A DNA stretch of 60,858 nucleotides from NCBI GenBank assembly GCA_002722315.1, contig PBLG01000003.1, positions 1 to 60,858 of the forward strand. The letters are read 5' to 3'. A program made the translations under genes and the position numbers. Of the stretch, positions 54,891-60,858 are shown piece after piece. Numbering within the stretch: position 1 is the first letter of the stretch; every line of letters begins with the position of its first letter. Source of the DNA: Lysobacterales bacterium. GTDB taxonomy: Bacteria; Pseudomonadota; Gammaproteobacteria; Xanthomonadales; Wenzhouxiangellaceae. Under the pieces are notes generated by a model that saw nothing but the letters and a program-made list of their open reading frames with translations, was not told where the DNA came from and did no database searches.

Positions 54891-55008
54891 CAATTTTGAC
54901 TTTCTCTGCGTCTCTGCGTCTCTGCGAGAGCACGCTTTTACTTTTTTAGCTTTCCTTGGCGCCTTCGCGGCTTCGCGAGAGCTGTCTTGAGTTCTTGCCT
55001 TTGCTTTT
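54891..55008 (-). repeat. CGCAGAGACGCAGAG-type repeat, inverted copy 3
   Basis: Reverse complement of copies 1 and 2: TTTGACTTTCTCTGCGTCTC, TGCGTCTCTGCGAGAG, then TTTCCTTGGCGCCTTCGCGG and GCGAGAGCTGTCTTGAG. A short fourth fragment of the same unit lies at 54852-54871. Copies 1 or 2 with copy 3 can form a stem of about 100 bp. Confidence 0.82.
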
Positions 55009-55051
55009 GGCTGGCAGCAGACGGACGCCTGAACAGCAAGAATATCGGCCA

Positions 55052-56119
55052 TCACAGCATCCCCTTGGTCGACGGGGTGCCGCCCTCGCCTTTCGCCAGC
55101 GCCGGGCGCAGGGCGCGGCCGACGCCCTTGAAGCAGGCCTCGACCAGGTGATGCGTGTTGTCGCCGACCAGCGTGATGTGGATTGCGCAGCGCAGCTTCT
55201 GCGCCAGCGAGGCGAAGAAGTGGCCGACCATCTCGGTGTGCAGCCCGCCCACCGATTCGCGCGGGAACTCACCGTGGAGTTCGAACACCGGGCGGCCGGA
55301 AAGATCTATCGCGACGTTGGCCAGCGATTCGTCCATCGGCAACGTGAACCCGTAGCGCCCGATGCCGCGACGGTCGCCCAGCGCGCGATCCAGCGCTTCG
55401 CCCAGCGCCAGCGCGCAGTCCTCGACGGTGTGGTGCTCGTCGATATGCAGGTCGCCCTCGCATTTCAGTTCCAGCGAGAAGCCGCCGTGCGCGGCCAGCT
55501 GGTCGAGCATGTGGTCGAAAAAGCCGATGCCGGTGTGGTTGCCTATGGGCTTGTCGGCGTCGAGGTTGACCGAAACCGAAATGGCCGTCTCGTTGGTCCT
55601 GCGTTCGACACGCGCCGTCCGCGGCTGGTCGAGCAGGCGGCCGGCAACCTCGGACCAGGCCATCCCGTCGGGTCCGACGCGCAGACCCGCCAGGCCCATA
55701 TTGGTCGCCAGCTGCATATCGGTTTCGCGATCCCCGATCACGGCCGAGCGTTCGCGGTCCATGTCGGGATCGCGCAGGTACTCCAGCAGCATACCGACAC
55801 CGGGTTTTCGGTTCGGGCTGTTGTCTTCGGGCAGGCTGGGGTCGATGTGTTCGGCGTCGAACTCGATGCCCTGGGAACCCAGGATCTGCTGCAGCAGTTC
55901 GTGCGGGCCGCGGAAATGTTCCTCGGGGAACGAGGCAGTGCCCAGTCCGTCCTGGTTGCTGACCATGACGAAACGGTAGCCGGCTTGCTTCAGCCTGAGC
56001 AGCGCCGGAATCACGCCCGGCATCAGACGGAATTTTTCCAGCGAGTCGACCTGCTCGTCTTCCGGCTCCTCGATCAGGCAGCCGTCTCGGTCGATGAACA
56101 GGATCTTTCGATAGGTCAT
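55052..56119 (-). CDS. hisB: Bifunctional HisB: histidinol-phosphatase and imidazoleglycerol-phosphate dehydratase
   Basis: Carries out steps 7 and 9 of histidine synthesis. The 355-residue fusion equals E. coli HisB (355). The HAD-type phosphatase half has the nucleophile in LFIDRDGCLIEEP, the VSNQDGLGT loop and VIGDRETDMQLA. The dehydratase half from about residue 167 shows RRTNETAISVSVNLD, TGIGFFDHMLDQLAAH, the metal motif DEHHTVEDCALALG and the second HHLVEACFKGVGRAL. The ATG at 56119 overlaps the hisC stop in an ATGA; a GTG nine bases earlier is rejected. Confidence 0.96.
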   Translation of the reverse strand: MTYRKILFIDRDGCLIEEPEDEQVDSLEKFRLMPGVIPALLRLKQAGYRFVMVSNQDGLGTASFPEEHFRGPHELLQQILGSQGIEFDAEHIDPSLPEDNSPNRKPGVGMLLEYLRDPDMDRERSAVIGDRETDMQLATNMGLAGLRVGPDGMAWSEVAGRLLDQPRTARVERRTNETAISVSVNLDADKPIGNHTGIGFFDHMLDQLAAHGGFSLELKCEGDLHIDEHHTVEDCALALGEALDRALGDRRGIGRYGFTLPMDESLANVAIDLSGRPVFELHGEFPRESVGGLHTEMVGHFFASLAQKLRCAIHITLVGDNTHHLVEACFKGVGRALRPALAKGEGGTPSTKGML

Positions 56120-57189
56120 GAATTCCACTCTTGCATGAAGCCGATCAGGGCGTTGTTCTCTTCCGGCGTGCCGATCGTGATGCGCACGCAGTCGGCCAGG
56201 CCCGGTTGCGCCGACTGGTCGCGCAGGCGAATGCCGGCGGCAGCGGCGTCGCGCACCAGTCGCGGTCCGTCGGCGGCACGCACCAGCACGAAGTTGGCCG
56301 CGCCCGGCCAGACCTTGACGATCCCGGGGCTGTCGGCCAGCACCCCGGTCACGCGATCGCGCTCGGCGGCCAGCATCGCCAGCTGTCGGCGTTCGGTGGC
56401 CAGGGAATCTTCGTTCAGCACCTGCAGGGCGATGGACACGGTGGGCGTGGGCAGCGGGTAAGGCGCAATGATCCGCCTTAGAAGGTCGATGACCACCGGG
56501 TCGGCGATGACCGCGCCCAGCCGACAGCCGGCCAGTGCGTGAGCCTTGGACAGCGTACGCAGCAGCACCAGGTTCGGGTGCTCGGCCAGCAGCCGAATCA
56601 TCGATGTCTCCGGCGCGAATTCCACGTAGGCCTCGTCGACCACGACCAGGCCGGTTCCTTGCTGCGCGGTGGCCAGTGCGGCGACCGTCTCGACCGAAAT
56701 GGTGTTACCCGTCGGGTTGTTCGGCGAGCACAGGAACGCGATCCTGCAGCCGTCGGCCTTGTCGACCAGGTCGGCGGGCAGGTCGAAGCCGTCGCCGGTG
56801 GCGACCAGCGGGGCCTGCGCCACCCCGGCCCCCTGGACCTGCGCCGACAGCGCGTACATTCCGAAGCACGGCGGGCAGATCAGCACGCGATCGATCCCGG
56901 CCCGGCAGAAAACGCGCACCAGCAGGTCGATGCCCTCGTCGCTGCCGCGGGTGACCAGCAGGTTCTCCGGCCGCGTGTCGTAGAGCTCGGCCAGCCGCGA
57001 CTTGAGCCCGGCCGGTTGCGGGTCCGGATACCGGTTCAGCGCCATGCCGCCGTCGCCGACCGGCGGCCACGGGCTTTCGTTGGCGTTGAGCAGGATGCCG
57101 GCCGCGTCGGCCAGCGCGCGGGCCGAGGCGTACGGCTTCAGCGCCCGGATCTCCGGCCTGGCCAGCTCCGCGAGTGCTTCCGGCTTCAA
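56116..57189 (-). CDS. hisC: Histidinol-phosphate aminotransferase
   Basis: PLP enzyme for step 8 (imidazole acetol phosphate to histidinol phosphate). The 357-residue fold-type I protein shows LLNANESPWPP, LVTRGSDEGIDLL, the substrate loop CSPNNPTGN, the PLP-contacting VVDEAYVEFA and the PLP lysine in TLSKAHALAGCRLG. The start is a TTG at 57189 overlapping the hisD stop (TTGA); the next Met lies far inside the domain, so the TTG is well supported. Confidence 0.94.
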   Translation of the reverse strand: MKPEALAELARPEIRALKPYASARALADAAGILLNANESPWPPVGDGGMALNRYPDPQPAGLKSRLAELYDTRPENLLVTRGSDEGIDLLVRVFCRAGIDRVLICPPCFGMYALSAQVQGAGVAQAPLVATGDGFDLPADLVDKADGCRIAFLCSPNNPTGNTISVETVAALATAQQGTGLVVVDEAYVEFAPETSMIRLLAEHPNLVLLRTLSKAHALAGCRLGAVIADPVVIDLLRRIIAPYPLPTPTVSIALQVLNEDSLATERRQLAMLAAERDRVTGVLADSPGIVKVWPGAANFVLVRAADGPRLVRDAAAAGIRLRDQSAQPGLADCVRITIGTPEENNALIGFMQEWNS

Positions 57190-58478
57190 GACGTCGGTTC
57201 CTTGTTCAGCCGCAGCTCTATGGCCAGGCGGTGCGCGTCCAGGCCCTCGTGCGCGGCCAGTCGGGCGCCGGGCGGGCCCAGTTCACGCAGCCCGGCCAGG
57301 CTGGCGCGCTGGACCGTCATGCGGCGCATGAAGTCGACCACGGCCAGGCCCGATGTCGTGCGCGCCCAGCCGCCGGTCGGCAGCGTATGGTTGGTCCCCG
57401 AGATATAGTCGCCCAGCGATTCCGGCGTGTAGTGGCCGACGAACACCGACCCGGCGGTGGTGATGCGCTCGGCCAGGCTTTCCGCGTCGCGGGTCTGGAC
57501 GATCAGGTGCTCCGGCGCGTAGCGCTCGCTGACCTCGACGGCGTCATCCAGGCTGTCCACGCGCACGATGATGGCGTGCTGCAGCGCCAGCTTCGTGGTT
57601 TCGGCGCGCGAAAGGCGCTCGAGCAGGGCTTCGATTTCCTTCGGCACGGCGTCGGCCAGGCGGGCCGAATCGGTGACCAGGATCACCTGCGAGTCCGGCC
57701 CGTGCTCGGCCTGGCTGAGAAGATCCACCGCCACCCACTGCGCATCGGCCGACTCGTCGGCGATCACCAGCACCTCCGAGGGCCCTGCCGGCAGGTCCTG
57801 GGCCGCGCCGTTGACGTCGGCGGCGACCTGGCGCTTGGCTTCGGCCACGAAGCGGTTGCCCGGTCCGAACAGCTTGGCGCAGGCCGGCACGCTTTCGGTA
57901 CCATAGGCCATTGCAGCGATCGCCTGCGCACCCCCGGCGACAAGCACCTTGTCCAGGCCCAGCTTCCGCGCGACGGCCAGCACCGCATCGTCGGCCAGGC
58001 CGGATTCATTCGGCGGCGTGGCCAGCACGATCTGGCGGCACCCGGCCAGCAGCGCCGGCACCAGCAGCATCACGGCGGTGGACGGCAGGGGTGCGCTGCC
58101 GGCGGGCACGTAAAGGCCGACCGGGTCCAGCGGCAGGTAGCGCATGGCGCATTCGACGCCCGGCGCGGTCGTCACCGAATAGTCTTCCGGACGACCGGCG
58201 GCATGGAACGCCCGCACGGTCTGAATCGACCGGTCGATCGCCGCGTCCAGCGCCGGGTCCAGCCGGCCGTGATCGGCGGTCGCCTGCCATAGTGCCGGCG
58301 GCATCACGCCGTCGAAACGACGGGTATACCCGGCGACCGCCTCATCGCCGTGCTCGCGAACGTTGGCGACGATATCGGCGACGATCCGTTGCAGTTCGGC
58401 ACCGGATTCCATTTCGGGCCGGGCCAGGAGGGCCTTTCTGGCGTCCTCGTCGAGGTCGTCCCAGGTCACGGTCTTCAT
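57186..58478 (-). CDS. hisD: Histidinol dehydrogenase
   Basis: Zinc and NAD enzyme that oxidises histidinol to histidine in two steps. The 430-residue protein (E. coli 434) carries VGLYVPAGSAPLPSTAVMLLVPA, the GPGNRFVAEAKRQVA motif, DLPAGPSEVLVIAD, the HGPDSQVILVT loop and the catalytic Glu-His of RYAPEHL. ATG 58478 has GGAG ten bases upstream. An alternative ATG at 58505 directly follows the hisG stop and would add nine residues. Confidence 0.95.
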   Translation of the reverse strand: MKTVTWDDLDEDARKALLARPEMESGAELQRIVADIVANVREHGDEAVAGYTRRFDGVMPPALWQATADHGRLDPALDAAIDRSIQTVRAFHAAGRPEDYSVTTAPGVECAMRYLPLDPVGLYVPAGSAPLPSTAVMLLVPALLAGCRQIVLATPPNESGLADDAVLAVARKLGLDKVLVAGGAQAIAAMAYGTESVPACAKLFGPGNRFVAEAKRQVAADVNGAAQDLPAGPSEVLVIADESADAQWVAVDLLSQAEHGPDSQVILVTDSARLADAVPKEIEALLERLSRAETTKLALQHAIIVRVDSLDDAVEVSERYAPEHLIVQTRDAESLAERITTAGSVFVGHYTPESLGDYISGTNHTLPTGGWARTTSGLAVVDFMRRMTVQRASLAGLRELGPPGARLAAHEGLDAHRLAIELRLNKEPTS

Positions 58479-58505
58479 CGTTTCTCGCTCCGCAGGGTCA
58501 ATCAT

Positions 58506-59408
58506 TCAGGCCAGCATCTTTTCGACAGGCAACACCAGGATCGCCGAGGCCCCGGCGGCCTTGAGTTCTTCCAGGTGCTCCCAGAACACCTGTTCGGTGC
58601 ACAACGCGTGCACCGCGACCCGGTCCGGCTGGCTTTCCAGCGGCAGCACGGTGGGCGTCTCGGCGCCGGGCAGGATGGCACTGATGCGCGACAGCGCGTC
58701 GCGCGGGGCGTGCAGCATGACGTACTTGGTCTCGGCCGCGCGCTGTACGCCCAGCACGCGCTGGACCAGCTTGTCCAGCAGTGCTTCGCGCTCCGGCGGC
58801 AACCTGGAATTGCCGCGATACAGCGCGGCCTGGCTCTCGAGAACGGTCGTCACGGCGCGCAGGTGGTTGGCGCGCAGCGTGGTGCCCGTTGACACCAGGT
58901 CGACGATGGCGTCGGCCGTGCCCAGGCTGGGGGCGATCTCGACCGCCCCGTTGAGCATGACGATATCGGCTTCGACGCCGTTCTCGTGCAGCCACTTTCG
59001 GGTCAGGCGCGGATAGCTGGTCGCGATCCGTTGGCCGGCCAGCTGGCCGGGCCCGGCATAGTCGACGCCCTCCGGGAGCGCAAGCATCAGCCTGCAGTGG
59101 CCGAAGTCCAGCGGCGCGAGGATCTCGAGGTCTGCGTCCGGCCGGCGCTTGCGCGCTTCCAGCACCTTTTCCACGGCGACGTTCTCGCCGACGATGCCGA
59201 GCTCGCAGACCCCTTCCAGGAGCAGCCTCGGAATATCGTCGTCGCGAACCAGCAGGAGATCGACCGGCAGGTTGCGTCCGTACCAGAAAAGCTTGTCCTT
59301 GCTTCGCGCGAACTGCAGGCCGGATTTCTCCAGCAGCTTCAGCGAGGTGTCCGAGAGGCGTCCCGATTTCTGGATCGCAATCTTGATTCGAGGTTGTTCG
59401 GAAGACAT
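58506..59408 (-). CDS. hisG: ATP phosphoribosyltransferase, long form
   Basis: Committed and feedback-controlled first step of histidine synthesis. At 300 residues it is the long HisG with a C-terminal regulatory domain (E. coli 299), so no HisZ is needed. Motifs: IAIQKSGRLSDTSLKLLEKSG, LLLVRDDDIPRLLLEGVCELG, RIATSYPRLTRKWL and the PRPP loop IVDLVSTGTTLRAN. It starts two bases after the stop of the YerC-like gene, suggesting coupled expression. Confidence 0.96.
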   Translation of the reverse strand: MSSEQPRIKIAIQKSGRLSDTSLKLLEKSGLQFARSKDKLFWYGRNLPVDLLLVRDDDIPRLLLEGVCELGIVGENVAVEKVLEARKRRPDADLEILAPLDFGHCRLMLALPEGVDYAGPGQLAGQRIATSYPRLTRKWLHENGVEADIVMLNGAVEIAPSLGTADAIVDLVSTGTTLRANHLRAVTTVLESQAALYRGNSRLPPEREALLDKLVQRVLGVQRAAETKYVMLHAPRDALSRISAILPGAETPTVLPLESQPDRVAVHALCTEQVFWEHLEELKAAGASAILVLPVEKMLA

Positions 59409-59410
59409 GC

Positions 59411-59752
59411 TTACTGCTCTCCTTGATCGGGTTCGCCCGGAAACGCCTGGCCCTGAAGCCGCTGCAGCGCCAGGCGATAGCCGCCGTGGCCCATTTCCAG
59501 GAATCGCGCGACGCGCCCGATGGTGGTCACGCTGACGCCGGTGCGGTCGTGAATTTCGCGGTAAGGCAGGCCGGCGTCGAGCAGCTGCACCACGCGCCAG
59601 CGATCGACCAGCGCTTCCAGCTCGGCGGGCGTGGTCAGATCGCGAAGCAGCGCGCGGCATTCGTCCGCCGTCTCCATCGCCATGAACGCTTCGGCCAGGC
59701 TGTTGCGCCCGGCCCGGTTTGCCTTGAGGTGCTGTTCGTCAAGCTGTTTCAT
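59411..59752 (-). CDS. YerC/YecD family TrpR-like DNA-binding protein heading the his operon
   Basis: A 113-residue helical protein of the Trp-repressor superfamily. The helix-turn-helix region is visible around residues 62-85 (GLPYREIHDRTGVSVTTIGR), preceded by TTPAELEALVDRWRVVQLLD. In Firmicutes, YerC-type proteins have been proposed as histidine-operon regulators (HisR). Being the first gene of the his operon, it is a natural candidate for an autoregulated his repressor here. The ligand and operator are unproven. Confidence 0.85.
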   Translation of the reverse strand: MKQLDEQHLKANRAGRNSLAEAFMAMETADECRALLRDLTTPAELEALVDRWRVVQLLDAGLPYREIHDRTGVSVTTIGRVARFLEMGHGGYRLALQRLQGQAFPGEPDQGEQ

Positions 59753-59789
59753 GCGCGCGTTTTCTGCCTTGATGTAATAGCGTGTTAAT

Positions 59790-59818
59790 ACAATAGCACA
59801 TTATCACGCTGGTGTGAA
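59790..59818 (-). promoter_or_regulatory. Predicted promoter of the yerC-his operon
   Basis: On the minus strand TTCACA (59818-59813), 17 bp and TATTGT (59795-59790), with an extended TGC before the -10. The leader to the ATG at 59752 is about 30 bases and has no His-rich leader peptide or attenuator. The AT-rich region with TAATAGCGTG (59776-59785) and TAGCACATTA (59794-59803) looks like partial dyads that a TrpR-like protein might bind. Confidence 0.6.
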
Positions 59819-59851
59819 AACCGACAACGGCACAAAGTCCGGGAGATGGAT

Positions 59852-59879
59852 AAAAAGAGGCCCGCCGGTTCGGCGGGCC
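59852..59879 (-). terminator. Rho-independent terminator after the second TonB-dependent receptor gene
   Basis: GGCCCGCCG (59879-59871), loop AAC, CGGCGGGCC (59867-59859), then TCTTTTT on the minus strand. The nine-pair stem is perfect. It lies 47 bp past the receptor stop and just before the his operon promoter. Confidence 0.9.
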
Positions 59880-59925
59880 AAGGGAGAGGCTCCTATGGAA
59901 AAGAGCCTTGAGGTTTGGTTGCCGG

Positions 59926-60858
59926 TCAGTAGCGGACTTGCAGCGTGAACGAGTACTGGCGACCGAACAGCTCGGCGAAGCCGAAATGTCCGGCGGCCTG
60001 CTCGACCGTGTTCGGCATACGACGGAACACGTTGTTCACGACCACCTGGGCGCGGGTGTCCTGCGGCATCCAGTCGAACCACCGCGGCAGCGCCTGAGAA
60101 ATCGTCAGGTTGCTGATGAAGCGCTGGCTGGTCGAGGTCACCTGCTCGCCTTCTTCGTTGAAGAAAGCGTTCTGCTGGCTCGGCGACAGGCGTGCACGGT
60201 TCTGCCAGATGGTGCGCCAGAACACGCGGGTGTCGTTGCGCGACCAGGTCGCATCGAACGTACCCGAGTACTTCGGCGAAGCGAACGAACGGCTGGAACG
60301 CACGATGTCTTCACCCGTGACCGACTGCTGGCGACGGCGATCGCGCGAGATACGCGTGTTCAGTCGCAGGAAGCCGAGGTTGCTGTCGCGCATCCCTTCC
60401 GAGAACAGGCCCAGTGCGCTGGCCACTTCGAAGCGGTAATCGACGAAGAAGTCCTGCACTTCGACACGGAAGCTCTCGGCGTTGGTCTGGCCGGTCTGGA
60501 AATCGACCACCTGACCGCTTGCATCACGCTCGAACGCATCACACGCCGGGTTGTTCGGGAAGTTGGCCGAGTCGAAGCAGGCCACCATCAGGCTCGTCAG
60601 GTCCAGCGAGGTGATCGCGTTGCCGAGTTCGATGTCGAAGTGATCGGCACCGATGATCAGGTTGTCGACCCAACGCGGTTCCCAGGTGAAACCAACCGAG
60701 TAGGACTCTGCCGTTTCGTCGGTCAGGTCCGGGTTGCCGCCGGTGCGACCGGTTGCCGTGGCGTTGACGATGTTGGACGTGAAGTCGTCCGGATCGCTGA
60801 TGCCGGCGGCGACACAGTTGGCACGACGCTGTTCCGGGTTCGGGCCCTGGTCGACGAA
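59926..60858 (-). CDS. TonB-dependent receptor, C-terminal part (gene runs off the window)
   Basis: The reading frame is open from the window edge to a stop at 59926, giving the last 310 residues. Visible segments are typical of the barrel of TonB-dependent receptors: GGNPDLTDETAESYSVGFTW, then LIIGADHFDIELGNAI, alternating strands through the middle and a terminal aromatic SFTLQVRY. Signal peptide and plug lie outside the window. It is the large type found in xanthomonads that ends in ELFGRQYSFTLQVRY-like sequence. An internal ATG at 60588 is not the start. Confidence 0.88.
   Translation of the reverse strand, partial: FVDQGPNPEQRRANCVAAGISDPDDFTSNIVNATATGRTGGNPDLTDETAESYSVGFTWEPRWVDNLIIGADHFDIELGNAITSLDLTSLMVACFDSANFPNNPACDAFERDASGQVVDFQTGQTNAESFRVEVQDFFVDYRFEVASALGLFSEGMRDSNLGFLRLNTRISRDRRRQQSVTGEDIVRSSRSFASPKYSGTFDATWSRNDTRVFWRTIWQNRARLSPSQQNAFFNEEGEQVTSTSQRFISNLTISQALPRWFDWMPQDTRAQVVVNNVFRRMPNTVEQAAGHFGFAELFGRQYSFTLQVRY

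Noticed and set aside
59753..59815. Histidine attenuator in the his operon leader
   Set aside because: The leader is about 30 bases with no run of His codons and no terminator hairpin.
1..60858. tRNA or rRNA genes
   Set aside because: No T-loop GTTCGAATCC-like pattern with a cloverleaf context and no rRNA core sequence was seen on either strand.

Overview
The window is about 60.9 kb of GC-rich, gene-dense DNA from a gammaproteobacterium. The order pilG-pilI-pilJ-chpA next to gshB and tonB, the thiS-thiG-trmB run, and a YerC-type TrpR-like gene heading the his operon suggest the Xanthomonadales/Lysobacterales or the related Wenzhouxiangella-like lineage. That placement is inferred from gene order and protein character, not from a search. 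I see no rRNA, tRNA, CRISPR, prophage or insertion sequence. Most genes are core housekeeping genes.

Layout. 1-6550 (minus): twitching chemosensory operon (chpA, truncated by the window edge; pilJ, pilI, pilG). 6719-12568 (plus): gshB-tonB, then algH(yqgE)-yqgF(ruvX)-pyrB, then thiS-thiG-trmB. 12569-13216: a promoter, a probable small RNA ending in a UUCG terminator, and a cluster of palindromic repeats. 13217-16875 (plus): erpA, an ampE-like gene, a secreted amidohydrolase and an integron-integrase relative that has lost its catalytic tyrosine. 16900-21632 (minus): an ABC ATPase and permease with a CrtC/AttH-like protein, plus a DUF3429 protein. 21762-25214 (minus): mnmG and a Tyr/Arg-rich lipoprotein. 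25317-32365: small singletons (5'-3' exonuclease, secreted beta-propeller, Nudix hydrolase, MAPEG and DUF6164 proteins, recQ, hemH). 32484-34774 (plus): secreted protein with a C-terminal anchor, then tatABC. 34793-41097 (minus): M14 carboxypeptidase, a lower-GC island with an unknown secreted protein, and a symporter-type hybrid histidine kinase. 41317-45316: a TonB-dependent receptor divergent from a GntP-type permease, sharing two identical-core palindromes. 45383-50327: MASE1-GGDEF cyclase, SLC13-type transporter and MltF-like transglycosylase. 50437-59752 (minus): the histidine operon yerC-hisG-hisD-hisC-hisB-hisH-hisA-hisF-arsS-hisIE, interrupted by two blocks of palindromic repeats and carrying an inserted ArsS-like radical SAM gene. 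59852-60858 (minus): C-terminal part of a second TonB-dependent receptor.

How the parts fit together. The Pil-Chp genes form one signalling relay (receptor PilJ, coupler PilI, kinase ChpA, response regulator PilG) controlling type IV pili. TonB could energise the two receptors in the window. TatABC exports folded proteins. The his genes together encode the whole pathway from PRPP to histidine. The most unusual content is non-coding: a composite palindromic repeat family at 8549-8775 and 12731-13132, apparently echoed inside the 5' end of the ABC ATPase gene; the candidate small RNA; the repeats inside the his operon; and the paired operator-like palindromes at 43852-43916.
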